A DNA stretch of 32,464 nucleotides from CAJCBL01 sp035298965 (lineage in GTDB: Bacteria > Verrucomicrobiota > Verrucomicrobiia > Opitutales > Opitutaceae), in assembly GCA_035298965.1 (NCBI GenBank), contig DATGXO010000196.1, positions 1 through 32,464 of the forward strand. The letters are read 5' to 3'. The notes under the pieces are model-generated. The model saw only the letters and a program-made list of their open reading frames with translations. It did no database searches and was not told the origin of the DNA. Of the stretch, positions 6,967 to 14,274 are shown piece after piece; the first letter of the stretch is position 1; every line of letters starts with the position of its first letter. A program made the translations under genes and the position numbers.

Positions 6967-8898
6967 TCAGAGCAGGCCGGTGGCGATGGCCCAGCAGAGG
7001 GCGGCGCCGAAGAGGAACCAGTAGACGTAGCCGTGGAGGCTGCCCACGTGCAACAGGCGCGCGCCGGAGCCGAACCACGAGGTGATCTGCGCCGCGAAAC
7101 GCGGCATGCCGGCCACGAAGATGAAGTCGAAGAAATCGAGCACGAGGGCGAAGCGTTGTTGGACTTTGGTAACGTAGTAGCCGTAGAGGCGGTCGAAGAG
7201 CTCCTGCAGTTTCACGAGCAGGCCGTAGGCGGCGGGCGATTTCGCGGCGAGCGAGTCGGTCGGCTCGGCCTTGTAGAAGACCCACGCCACGCCGCCGCCG
7301 AGCAGGACGATGCCGAGCGAGAGCAGAAGCATGCCCGTGTGGGCGGAGCCGTGGGCTTCGAGGATCGCCTCGGCGAAGGAACCGGCGATTTTGCTGAAGA
7401 AACCGGAGTAGCCGCCGACGACCGAGAGGAGCGCGAGGACGATGAGCGGGAGTGTCATCGTGAGGCCGGTCTCGTGGGCGTGCTCGGACTCGTGCGAGCG
7501 GGCCTCGCCGAAGAAGGTGATCTTCCACATGCGAATCATGTAGAACGACGTCAGCACCGCCGTGGCAGTGAGGATGCCGAAGACCGCCTTGTTATTCATG
7601 AAGGCGAGATAGAGGATGGCGTCCTTTGAAAAGAAACCGGAGAGGAACGGCAGGCCGGCGATCGCGGCGACGCCGATCGTGAATGTTCCGAACGTCACGG
7701 GCATCTTCTTCCACAGGCCGCCCATCTTGAAGATGTCCTGCTCGTGGTGACAGCCGGCGATGACCGAACCGGAACCGAGGAAGAGCAGCGCCTTGAAGAA
7801 GGCGTGGGTCGTGAGGTGAAACATCGCGGCGGCGGCGCCGGTGTACTCGAGAAGCAGGTGAGCATTCTCGGGATGGACGTTGATCCCATCAGGATCTGCG
7901 ACCAACACTCGACCATCCATTTGCTCCATGATCGCCCCTAGTCCGAACGCCGCGACCATGTAGCCGAGCTGGGAGAGCGTGGAGTACGCGAGGACCTTCT
8001 TGATGTCGCGCTGCACGACGGCGCAGAGCGCAGCGTAGGCAGCGGTGGCCACGCCGATCCACAGAATCACCGAAAGCGCATCGGCGGTCATGAGGACGTT
8101 GATCCGGCAGAGCATGTAGATGCCGGCGGCGACCATCGTGGCGGCGTGGATGAGCGCGGAGACGGGCGTGGGGCCCTCCATGGCGTCGGGCAGCCAGACC
8201 TGCAGCGGGAACTGCGCGGACTTGCCGACGGCGCCGCAGAAGAGGAGCAGCGGAAGCGCGGTGGCGACCACCACCCCACCCTTGCCCATGATCGCGGTGA
8301 GTTCGGTGAGGTTGGTCGTGCCGAACAGCCAGAAGCACCAGATGATGCCGAGGAGGAAGCCGAAGTCGCCGACGCGGTTGACGATGAAGGCTTTTTTTGA
8401 GGCGTCGGCCGCGGACTGCCGCTGGTTGTAGTGGTTGATCAGCAGGTACGAGCTGAAGCCCACCAGTTCCCAGAAGACAAAAATCATGAAGAGGTTGTCG
8501 GCGAGCACGATGCCGAGCATCGAGAACATGAAGACCGACAACCCGCCGAAGAACCGCGCCTTGGCCGCATCGTCGTGCATGTAGCCGAGGCTGAAGACGT
8601 GGATGAGGAAGCCGACGAACGCGACGACCGAGAGCATGAGCTTCGCGAGGTCGTCGACGAGGAAGCCGAGCTTGAGCGTGAGCGGCCCGAGGGTGAGCCA
8701 GTCGAGGGAGCCGGTGATGGTCTGTCCGCGGTTTTCGGGGCCGAAGATGAGGCAGGCGGCGAGCGCGGCGATGCCGGCGGCGGCAAGCACGGAGATGGCG
8801 GCGGCGAGGTTGTGCCGGCGGCGCAGGAACAGCGCGATCACCGCGGCCGAGGCCAGCGGGAGCAGCAGGAGTGCGAGGGTGGACGTGACGGGCGTCAT
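6967..8898 (-). CDS. nuoL: NADH-quinone oxidoreductase subunit L
   Basis: NuoL is the most distal antiporter-like subunit of complex I. The 643-residue protein shows E144 in FVFWELVGFSSYLLI, the WLPDAMEGPTPVSALIHA segment, and THAFFKALLFLGSGSVIAG, all strongly conserved in the family. The C-terminal part (from about 480) includes the extra helix region that distinguishes NuoL from NuoM and NuoN. An insertion of about 25-30 mostly hydrophilic residues (MDGRVLVADPDGINVHPENA...) lies between the FGLGAIMEQ helix and the FHLTTHAFFK helix, where E. coli NuoL has a short loop. The ATG at 8898 follows directly on a pyrimidine-rich (mRNA sense) 7-nt repeat, without a Shine-Dalgarno motif. Confidence 0.97.
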   Translation of the reverse strand: MTPVTSTLALLLLPLASAAVIALFLRRRHNLAAAISVLAAAGIAALAACLIFGPENRGQTITGSLDWLTLGPLTLKLGFLVDDLAKLMLSVVAFVGFLIHVFSLGYMHDDAAKARFFGGLSVFMFSMLGIVLADNLFMIFVFWELVGFSSYLLINHYNQRQSAADASKKAFIVNRVGDFGFLLGIIWCFWLFGTTNLTELTAIMGKGGVVVATALPLLLFCGAVGKSAQFPLQVWLPDAMEGPTPVSALIHAATMVAAGIYMLCRINVLMTADALSVILWIGVATAAYAALCAVVQRDIKKVLAYSTLSQLGYMVAAFGLGAIMEQMDGRVLVADPDGINVHPENAHLLLEYTGAAAAMFHLTTHAFFKALLFLGSGSVIAGCHHEQDIFKMGGLWKKMPVTFGTFTIGVAAIAGLPFLSGFFSKDAILYLAFMNNKAVFGILTATAVLTSFYMIRMWKITFFGEARSHESEHAHETGLTMTLPLIVLALLSVVGGYSGFFSKIAGSFAEAILEAHGSAHTGMLLLSLGIVLLGGGVAWVFYKAEPTDSLAAKSPAAYGLLVKLQELFDRLYGYYVTKVQQRFALVLDFFDFIFVAGMPRFAAQITSWFGSGARLLHVGSLHGYVYWFLFGAALCWAIATGLL

Positions 8899-8903
8899 CG
8901 AGA

Positions 8904-8938
8904 GAGCGGAAAGCGGAAAGCGGAGACCGGAAAGACGG
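8904..8938. repeat. 7-nt-period repeat directly before nuoL
   Basis: Five consecutive heptads are visible on the plus strand: GAGCGGA, AAGCGGA, AAGCGGA, GACCGGA, AAGACGG. In the nuo mRNA they read as a pyrimidine-rich leader (CCGCTTT-type units) ending 5 nt before the nuoL ATG. Confidence 0.8.
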
Positions 8939-8948
8939 AGGGCGGCGT

Positions 8949-9017
8949 GCCCCGGTGCTTCAGCCCGGGTCGGCAGGTCTGAGCAGAGCCCAACGATGCG
9001 GGCTGAAGTGCCGCACC
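8949..9017. repeat. Inverted repeat in the nuoK-nuoL gap
   Basis: CTTCAGCCCG (8958-8967) and CGGGCTGAAG (8999-9008) are exact reverse complements; pairing extends imperfectly to about 8949 and 9017, with a 31-nt loop. It lies between the nuoK stop and the 7-nt repeat that precedes nuoL. There is no U-run, so it is a hairpin or repeat element and not an evident terminator. Confidence 0.65.
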
Positions 9018-9052
9018 ACGGTCGGAGGTCTGTTGCGCGCGGTTCATGTTGT

Positions 9053-9358
9053 TCAGTCCTTCAGCGCGGTGAGTTCGTCGACCTGCACGGTGCCGCGGCG
9101 GCGGTAGAGTTGCACGATGATCGCGAGGCCCACGGCGACCTCGGCGGCGGCGACGGTGATGATGAAGAAGACGAAGGTGTTGCCGTCGGGCGTGCCGTTG
9201 AAGCGGGAGAAGGCGACGAGGGCGAGCGTGGTGGCGTTCAGCATCAGCTCGAGGCACATGTAGAGCACCAGCGTGTTGTAGCGCAGGAGCACGCCGAAGA
9301 AGCCGATCGCGAAGAGCAGACCGGCGACGATCAGGAAGGCGTTGAGCGAGATGGTCAT
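9053..9358 (-). CDS. nuoK: NADH-quinone oxidoreductase subunit K
   Basis: This 101-residue protein has the length and three-helix layout of NuoK (MrpC-like) in the membrane arm of complex I. The segments LFAIGFFGVLLRYNTLVLYMCLELMLNA and AAAEVAVGLAIIVQLYRR hold the two conserved membrane glutamates (E in CLELM and E in AAAEVAVG) known to matter for proton transfer. The ATG at 9358 was chosen over a longer reading up to 9436 because the extra 26 codons are only a translation of the 7-nt repeat and would overlap nuoJ. The leader CGCTACTTCTTTCGCA lacks a Shine-Dalgarno motif. Confidence 0.97.
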   Translation of the reverse strand: MTISLNAFLIVAGLLFAIGFFGVLLRYNTLVLYMCLELMLNATTLALVAFSRFNGTPDGNTFVFFIITVAAAEVAVGLAIIVQLYRRRGTVQVDELTALKD

Positions 9359-9369
9359 TGCGAAAGAAG

Positions 9370-9400
9370 TAGCGAGTAGTGGGTAGCGGGGAGCGAGTAG
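9370..9400. repeat. 7-nt-period repeat directly before nuoK (TAGCGAG family)
   Basis: Heptads TAGCGAG, TAGTGGG, TAGCGGG, GAGCGAG and a final TAG follow without gaps. The 31-nt block differs by one base from the block at 9947-9977 before nuoJ, so the two are copies of one element. In the mRNA it is pyrimidine-rich and ends 11 nt before the nuoK ATG. Confidence 0.85.
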
Positions 9401-9416
9401 ACGGACCCGGCAACGC

Positions 9417-9935
9417 TCACTGGGAATCGCCCGCATCCTCGCGGGCGGCCTTCTTGCTGATCGCGATCACGCCGATCATGGCAATGAGGAGGAGGAAACC
9501 GGCGACCTGCATCGGGAGCAGGTACGTCGTGAAGAGCTGGCGACCGTAGGTCTTGAGCGCGCTGCCGGAGGCGTCGAGCGGGAGCGCGGGGCCGGTGAGC
9601 TGGTTCTTGTGGAAGAGCCAGAGCACGCCGGTGCCGAGCAGCGCGAGCGAGATGCCGGCGGCGACCTTCGCGAACTTGCCGATCGGGTGGCGCTTGTTGG
9701 CGTCGACATCGAGCAGCATGACGATGAACGCGAAAAGCACGACGACGGCGCCGGCGTAGACGAGCACCTGGAGGATCGCCAGGAAGTAGGCCTCGAGCAG
9801 CACGAAGAGCCCGGCCATGCCGAAGAACGTGAGGAAGAGCGAGAGCGCGGCGTCGACCGCGTTGCGGTGCAGCGCGACCATGAGCGCGGAGCCGAGGGTC
9901 AGCGCGGCAAAGGCGTAGAAGAGGAAGTCAGCCAT
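9417..9935 (-). CDS. nuoJ: NADH-quinone oxidoreductase subunit J
   Basis: NuoJ is a small membrane subunit of complex I; this 172-residue version has five apparent helices. The FTF-GMAGLFVLLEAYFLAILQVLVYAGAVVVLFAFIVMLL region, with Y-AGA-VVLF-F-VML, is the best-conserved part of the family and identifies it firmly. It lies between nuoI and nuoK in the standard order. The ATG at 9935 is preceded by a pyrimidine-rich leader (TACTCCTCCCACC) that is the end of a repeat element, with no Shine-Dalgarno motif. Confidence 0.97.
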   Translation of the reverse strand: MADFLFYAFAALTLGSALMVALHRNAVDAALSLFLTFFGMAGLFVLLEAYFLAILQVLVYAGAVVVLFAFIVMLLDVDANKRHPIGKFAKVAAGISLALLGTGVLWLFHKNQLTGPALPLDASGSALKTYGRQLFTTYLLPMQVAGFLLLIAMIGVIAISKKAAREDAGDSQ

Positions 9936-9946
9936 GGTGGGAGGAG

Positions 9947-10091
9947 TAGCGAGTAGTGAGTAGCGGGGAGCGAGTAGGCGGAGGATGCGTCGCTGGTGGC
10001 TTTTCGCTGGACGGTTCAGGTACTCGTTACGGGAAAAGGGGCCGGTTCGGTGGGCGGGATGCTCGCTACTCGCTCCCCGCTACTCACTACT
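9947..10091. repeat. Long inverted pair of TAGCGAG heptad repeats, nuoI-nuoJ gap
   Basis: The left arm (heptads TAGCGAG, TAGTGAG, TAGCGGG, GAGCGAG from 9947) and the right arm (10061-10091, GCTCGCT, ACTCGCT, CCCCGCT, ACTCACT) are reverse complements. A core of 26 bp is perfect: 9952-9977 against 10066-10091, with an 88-nt spacer. In the mRNA the purine-rich arm starts 6 nt behind the nuoI stop and the pyrimidine-rich arm ends before the nuoJ ATG. The element fills almost the whole 162-bp gap. Confidence 0.9.
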
Positions 10092-10097
10092 CCGGGT

Positions 10098-10643
10098 TCA
10101 GTGGGCGTTGCCGGCCTCCTCGGCGGCTTTCTTCTTGTCCCACTTGAAGTGTTTGTCGGGCAACGTGCCGCCGAGCTCGTAGAGCTTCTGCTTGTTGTTC
10201 ACCATCTCGCCGCGGCTGTAGCCGGAGACCGAATAGACGTTTTGCAGCCAGATCGCCTCCTCGGGGCAGACCTCCTGGCAGAGGCCGCAGTAGATGCAGC
10301 GCAGCATGTCGATCTCGAACTCCTTCGGCGCCTTCTCGACATGGCGGTCGGGCGCGCCGGGCGGGATCTCGCCGGGCGTGATGCGGATGGCCTTCGGCGG
10401 ACAGACGAATTCGCAGAGCTGGCACGAGACGCATTTCTCGCGGCCGTGCGGGTCCATCACGAGCGTCGGTACCCCGCGGTAGCCGGGCGGAATCGGCGGA
10501 CGTTGCTCCGGGTACTCGAGCGTGACCTTCGGCGCGAGCATGTGCCGCAACGTCGTGCGCAGGCCGGACACGACGCCCGGCAGGTAGGTGCGCGCGAGGA
10601 AGGAGAGCGGCTTGCGTTCGACGACTTTGACGGTGGCAGGCAT
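10098..10643 (-). CDS. nuoI: NADH-quinone oxidoreductase subunit I (two 4Fe-4S ferredoxin-like)
   Basis: NuoI passes electrons through clusters N6a and N6b in the connecting part of complex I. In this 181-residue protein two complete ferredoxin motifs are visible: C71-x2-C74-x2-C77-x3-C81-P and C116-x2-C119-x2-C122-x3-C126-P, with the usual spacing between them. The C-terminal tail ends in a KKKAAEEAGNAH stretch. The N-terminal segment has the amphipathic character typical of the family. It starts immediately after a 7-nt repeat (10651-10685) and no Shine-Dalgarno motif precedes the ATG. Confidence 0.97.
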   Translation of the reverse strand: MPATVKVVERKPLSFLARTYLPGVVSGLRTTLRHMLAPKVTLEYPEQRPPIPPGYRGVPTLVMDPHGREKCVSCQLCEFVCPPKAIRITPGEIPPGAPDRHVEKAPKEFEIDMLRCIYCGLCQEVCPEEAIWLQNVYSVSGYSRGEMVNNKQKLYELGGTLPDKHFKWDKKKAAEEAGNAH

Positions 10644-10650
10644 CAGAGGA

Positions 10651-10685
10651 AGGCGAGAGGCGAAAGGTGGGAGGCGAGAGGCAGG
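10651..10685. repeat. 7-nt-period repeat directly before nuoI
   Basis: Five gapless heptads on the plus strand: AGGCGAG, AGGCGAA, AGGTGGG, AGGCGAG, AGGCAGG. In the mRNA sense this is a CCTCTCG-type pyrimidine tract that ends 7 nt before the nuoI ATG. The unit differs from those before nuoJ, nuoL and nuoN, while the period is the same. Confidence 0.8.
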
Positions 10686-10707
10686 GACGTTTCTCCGAAT
10701 CGTCCGC

Positions 10708-10728
10708 GGCGGTTTCGGAAAAACCGCC
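10708..10728. repeat. Perfect 8-bp hairpin in the nuoH-nuoI gap
   Basis: GGCGGTTT, a 5-nt loop (CGGAA) and AAACCGCC form a perfect stem. It lies between the nuoH stop and the 7-nt repeat before nuoI. In the mRNA sense no U-run follows, so it is not a standard terminator; it may be a processing or stability element. Confidence 0.6.
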
Positions 10729-10761
10729 CTACCCCCGGAATTCTGTTGGTGCAGCGCATGT

Positions 10762-11895
10762 TCAGTTCGGCACCAGCGCGATAATCACGGCGTAGGCGAC
10801 GATGTTGGCCAAGGCCAACGGCATGAGCACGCGCCAGCCGAGGCGCATGACCTGGTCGTAGCGGAAACGCGGCACCGTCCAACGCACCCAGATGAACACG
10901 AAAACGAAGAACGCGACCTTCAGCAGCAGCGTGCCGACGGCGAGCAACGCGCCGAGCAGGCCGAGGTTGAGCGGGAGGCCCCACATCGCAGCGAGCTTCG
11001 CCCAGGTGATGCCCGGCAGCGGCTCCCAACCGCCGAGGAAGAGCACCGAGAACACGGCCGAACCCACGATCATGTGTGCGTACTCGGCGGTGAAGAAGAG
11101 ACCGAATTTGAACGCGCCGTACTCGGTGTGGAAACCGCCGACGAGCTCGGCCTCGCCCTCGGGCATGTCGAACGGCAGGCGGTTCGTCTCGGCGAAAAGC
11201 GACACGTAGAAGACCAGCGCGGAGATCGGCGCGAGGAAGAGGAACCAGCAGGTCTCGCCCTGATAGTGCACGATGCGGATCAGGCTCAACGTGCCCTCGG
11301 CGTCGGCGTTGTTCGCGAGCAGGAAGAGCGGGATGATCGAGAGGCTCATCGCGATCTCGTAGGAGATGAGCTGGGCGGTCGCGCGTACGCTGCCGAGGAA
11401 CGGGTAACGCGAGTTCGAGGCCCAGCCGGCGAGGATCGTCGAATACACGCCGAGCGAGGAGATCGCGAAGAGGAACAGGATGCCGAGGTCGAGGTTGGCG
11501 AGGATCAGCGGCACGGCGCGGCCGGCGGAATCGATGTATTCGCCGAGCGGAACCACCACCACCGTCGTGAGCGCCGGGATGAGCGCCACGAGCGGCGCGA
11601 GGTTGAAATAGAACCACTTCACGTGGCCGGGGATCGGCTCCTCCTTGAAGAGGAACTTGCCGCCATCGGCCAGCGGTTGGAACACGCCGAGCCGTTGCAG
11701 GAAACGACCGATGACCGGGATCGCCGCGATCCACGGAATCGCGGTGCGGTTCGGGCCGGTGCGGCCCTGGATCCACGCCGAGACCTTGCGCTCGGCGAGC
11801 ACCGAGTACATGCACGCGCCCATCAGGACGGAGACGACGAGGAGCGCCTTGATCAGCAGTTGGACGGCGAGCGGAAGCTGGTTGAAGAGGTCCAT
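10762..11895 (-). CDS. nuoH: NADH-quinone oxidoreductase subunit H
   Basis: NuoH forms much of the quinone chamber at the base of the membrane arm. The 377-residue protein has about eight helices and the family's conserved blocks: RKVSAWIQGRTGPNR near the N-terminus, SVRATAQLISYEIAMSLSIIP in the middle, ETNRLPFDMPEGEAELVGGFHTEYG, and the C-terminal WVRWTVPRFRYDQVMRLGWR. The glutamate- and arginine-rich loops facing the quinone are all present. It starts 3 nt after the nuoG stop, one of the few junctions in the cluster with no repeat element, so translation is probably coupled to nuoG. Confidence 0.97.
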   Translation of the reverse strand: MDLFNQLPLAVQLLIKALLVVSVLMGACMYSVLAERKVSAWIQGRTGPNRTAIPWIAAIPVIGRFLQRLGVFQPLADGGKFLFKEEPIPGHVKWFYFNLAPLVALIPALTTVVVVPLGEYIDSAGRAVPLILANLDLGILFLFAISSLGVYSTILAGWASNSRYPFLGSVRATAQLISYEIAMSLSIIPLFLLANNADAEGTLSLIRIVHYQGETCWFLFLAPISALVFYVSLFAETNRLPFDMPEGEAELVGGFHTEYGAFKFGLFFTAEYAHMIVGSAVFSVLFLGGWEPLPGITWAKLAAMWGLPLNLGLLGALLAVGTLLLKVAFFVFVFIWVRWTVPRFRYDQVMRLGWRVLMPLALANIVAYAVIIALVPN

Positions 11896-11898
11896 GGC

Positions 11899-13605
11899 TC
11901 AGGCGGTGACGGGCTTCGCGGCCGGTTTGAAATGGAGCGTCTCGCCCTCGACGAAGGGCAGCGCGGCCCATGCCGTACCGTCGAGCAGTTTGCCGGTCGC
12001 CGGAATCGCAGCCCACGTGAGGCCGGCCAGCGCCGGGATCTCGCCAGCGAGCGCGCTCCAGACCGCACCCAGCTCGGGTGGCGCCGATTGGCCGGTCACG
12101 CCGGTGATCAGCGCCGCGATCAACGTGAGATCGTCGCGCGCCTGCGCCGGGCCGGGCACCGCTGCATCGAAGCGCTGGAGGCGGAACTGCTGGTTGATGA
12201 ACGACCCGCGTTTCTCGAACACCGTCAGCGACGGCAGCACGACCTGCGCGACGGCGGTCGTCGCGAAACTCTGCGTCGCGATCTCGATCACGGTGATCTT
12301 CGCGAGCTGAGCGGCCGTGAGACCGGCGCCGACGAGATCCTCGCCGAACGTGACCACCGTCGAGACCTTGCCGGCGTCGATCGCGGCGGCGAGCTCGGCG
12401 AGCTGAGTTTTCGGGTACGCCGAGACCAATCCCGTGACGAGCGCGCCGCGGACGTTCGGGTTGCGGTCGGCGGAGAGCAGCAGTCCGTCGCCCTGCCCCA
12501 CCCGACCGACGATGTCGGTGCGCACGGCGCGCAACGCCTCGGCGAGGCGGCGCGTGAGGAACTGTTCCTCGACCGATTGGCGGCCGGAGCCGACGACGGC
12601 CACGGCGGGGTTGCTCTTGAGCAGCGCGACCGCGGCGGCAAGCGCCTGCTCGACCGTGGCGGGCTGGCCTTTGACGAGCGGTTGTTTGAGGCGGCTCTCG
12701 GCGGCGACCTGCTTGTAGAGCAGGCGGCCGGAGTCGGTCATCCACGTGTCGTTCACCTCGTCGTTGCGGCGCGGCGTGATGCGGTAGATGACGCCCTCGC
12801 GCGACCAGACATCGGTGTTCGCGCCGACGCTCGATTCGGTGTCGATGCTCGTGGCAGTCTTGAGGAACCACACACGCATCTTGAAACGGAAATCGGTGCT
12901 CGTGAGCGCGCCGACGGGGCAGATGTCGACGGTGTTGAGTGAGTAATTGTGGTTCAGCTCGCGGCCCGGATAGCAGGTGAGCGTCGAGTAGCTGCCGCGG
13001 TCGACGAAGCCGAGCACGTCCTCCTTGGCGATGTCGCGGCTGAAACGGATGCAGCGCGAGCAGAGGATGCAGCGCTCGTCGTCGAGCGTGACGCGCGGGC
13101 CGAGCTGGGTGCGTTTCGGCTTCACGTTCTTGCGCTCGATGAAGCGCGAGGTGCCGCGGCCGTAGTCGGCGGACTGTTCCTGGAGCTTGCACTCGCCGGC
13201 CTGGTCGCAGATCGGGCAGTCGAGCGGGTGGTTGATGAGGAGAAACTCCATCACGCCTTCGCGAGCTTCCTTGATCTGCGGCGTGGTGGTGCGGATATGC
13301 AGGCCCGGCGTGGCGTTGGTGAAGCACGCGATCTGGGGCTTCGGCATCCAGTTCACGCGCTGCTTGCCGGAGGCGGGATCCATGATCGGCTGCTTGGTCG
13401 CCGGGTCGACAGCGGGCAGGCCCATCTCGACCAGACACATCCGGCAGTTGCCGGCGACGGGCAGCTTCGGGTGGTAGCAGAAGTGCGGCACTTCGATGCC
13501 GAGCAACGCGGCGGCCTCGATCATGTTGGTGCCCTTCGGCACCGCGATGTCGCGGCCGTCAATGTTGACGGTGACGAGGTCGGGTTTGGTCGGTGTCTGG
13601 CTCAC
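11899..13605 (-). CDS. nuoG: NADH-quinone oxidoreductase subunit G (short form)
   Basis: NuoG carries iron-sulphur clusters in the peripheral arm. Numbered from GTG 13605 (568 residues), N1b is held by C43, C54, C57 and C94; N5 by H126, C130, C133, C139; N4 by C179, C182, C185, C229. I see no C-x2-C-x3-C set for the extra N7 cluster found in E. coli. The C-terminal molybdopterin-oxidoreductase-like part is short: E. coli NuoG has about 910 residues. A GTG at 13644 is also in frame, but its extra 13 codons start inside the adjacent repeat, so 13605 is preferred; neither has a Shine-Dalgarno motif. Confidence 0.93.
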   Translation of the reverse strand: MSQTPTKPDLVTVNIDGRDIAVPKGTNMIEAAALLGIEVPHFCYHPKLPVAGNCRMCLVEMGLPAVDPATKQPIMDPASGKQRVNWMPKPQIACFTNATPGLHIRTTTPQIKEAREGVMEFLLINHPLDCPICDQAGECKLQEQSADYGRGTSRFIERKNVKPKRTQLGPRVTLDDERCILCSRCIRFSRDIAKEDVLGFVDRGSYSTLTCYPGRELNHNYSLNTVDICPVGALTSTDFRFKMRVWFLKTATSIDTESSVGANTDVWSREGVIYRITPRRNDEVNDTWMTDSGRLLYKQVAAESRLKQPLVKGQPATVEQALAAAVALLKSNPAVAVVGSGRQSVEEQFLTRRLAEALRAVRTDIVGRVGQGDGLLLSADRNPNVRGALVTGLVSAYPKTQLAELAAAIDAGKVSTVVTFGEDLVGAGLTAAQLAKITVIEIATQSFATTAVAQVVLPSLTVFEKRGSFINQQFRLQRFDAAVPGPAQARDDLTLIAALITGVTGQSAPPELGAVWSALAGEIPALAGLTWAAIPATGKLLDGTAWAALPFVEGETLHFKPAAKPVTA

Positions 13606-13638
13606 GCGGGAGGGAGAAAAAACGGGAAGGAGGAGAGG

Positions 13639-13730
13639 AACCACTAATGCACACTAATACCCACTAATCCGGAGCGGGCGGACGGAGTGCGCGTGCTGTG
13701 ATTAGTGTCCATTAGTGTGGATTAGTGGTT
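13639..13730. repeat. CACTAAT inverted-repeat element, copy A (orf129-nuoG gap)
   Basis: The left arm has three CACTAAT units at 10-nt spacing and the right arm has three ATTAGTG units at 10-nt spacing; together they form an imperfect inverted repeat bounded by AACCACTAAT and ATTAGTGGTT. The GC-rich centre holds CCGGAGCGG and GTGCTGTG. A second copy in the same orientation lies at 14174-14255, so the 129-aa gene is framed by direct copies. Confidence 0.9.
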
Positions 13731-13748
13731 GGGAATGATCCGGGAAGG

Positions 13749-14138
13749 TCAGAGCACGCCCTTGTTCTTAAGCTCCTCGTGGAACGCGGGAGCTTTCAGG
13801 CGGATCAGCTCGGCCAAGGCCTTCGCGCGACGGTCCTGGATCTGCATCGCGGCGATGCCCATGTAGAGGATCCAAAAAATCGGTAGAGCGAAACCACGCC
13901 AGCCACGGTCGCCGGCTGGGTGCCGGAGGAAATCGATCGTGTAGAGCGCCAGAACCCCAAGCCCGATCACCAGAAAGAGAACCAACGCGATCTGAGGAAG
14001 GTACGACTTCTTGGCCTGTTTGAGCAGCTTGAGCTCGCGCGCTTCCAGCTGCCACTGATCAGTGTTTTCCGATGCCTCGGCGTCCGCACGCATGCGCGCC
14101 GCTTTTACTTCGGCCAAGACTTCGTGGGCGGTGCTCAT
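13749..14138 (-). CDS. Unrecognised 129-aa two-helix membrane protein inside the nuo cluster
   Basis: I do not recognise this family. The protein begins with a charged, probably helical cytoplasmic stretch (residues 1-45, rich in A, E, K, R), then a hydrophobic helix at about 46-70 (LPQIALVLFLVIGLGVLALY...), a short loop HPAGDRGWRG, a second helix at about 82-100 (ALPIFWILYMGIAAMQI), and a charged tail with DRRAKALAELIRL. It has no cysteine and no cofactor motif. It sits between nuoF and nuoG, in the same direction, where standard nuo operons have no gene, and is flanked on both sides by copies of the same CACTAAT element, suggesting it came in as a unit. The ATG at 14138 was preferred because the 33 extra codons of a longer reading run into the repeat. 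A role with complex I is possible but unproven. Confidence 0.8.
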   Translation of the reverse strand: MSTAHEVLAEVKAARMRADAEASENTDQWQLEARELKLLKQAKKSYLPQIALVLFLVIGLGVLALYTIDFLRHPAGDRGWRGFALPIFWILYMGIAAMQIQDRRAKALAELIRLKAPAFHEELKNKGVL

Positions 14139-14173
14139 GGTGTTGGTGGTTGAGTCGCTGGAACGGAGGGAGA

Positions 14174-14255
14174 AACCACTAATGCACACTAATCCGGAGC
14201 GGCCGGACGGGATGCTCGTGCTGTGATTAGTGCCCATTAGTGTGGATTAGTGGTT
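14174..14255. repeat. CACTAAT inverted-repeat element, copy B (nuoF-orf129 gap)
   Basis: Same bounds as copy A (AACCACTAAT ... ATTAGTGGTT) and the same orientation, but with two instead of three CACTAAT units in the left arm, hence about 10 nt shorter. The centre shares CCGGAGCGG and CGTGCTGTG with copy A. In the mRNA it lies 19 nt behind the nuoF stop and about 35 nt ahead of the orf129 ATG. Confidence 0.9.
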
Positions 14256-14274
14256 CAAAACTCCGGGGTTCGAC

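Noticed and set aside
10708..10728. Terminator inside the nuo cluster
   Set aside because: The stem is good but no U-run follows in the mRNA sense, and ending transcription between nuoH and nuoI would cut off essential genes.
10643..13438. 931-codon minus-strand frame across nuoG and nuoH
   Set aside because: It overlaps two clear genes in another frame, is dominated by Arg, Pro, Ala and His, and has no domain.
13639..14255. CRISPR array or transposon ends
   Set aside because: The CACTAAT units form one inverted pair per copy, with a 10-nt period; there are no spacers of constant length, no cas genes, and no transposase.
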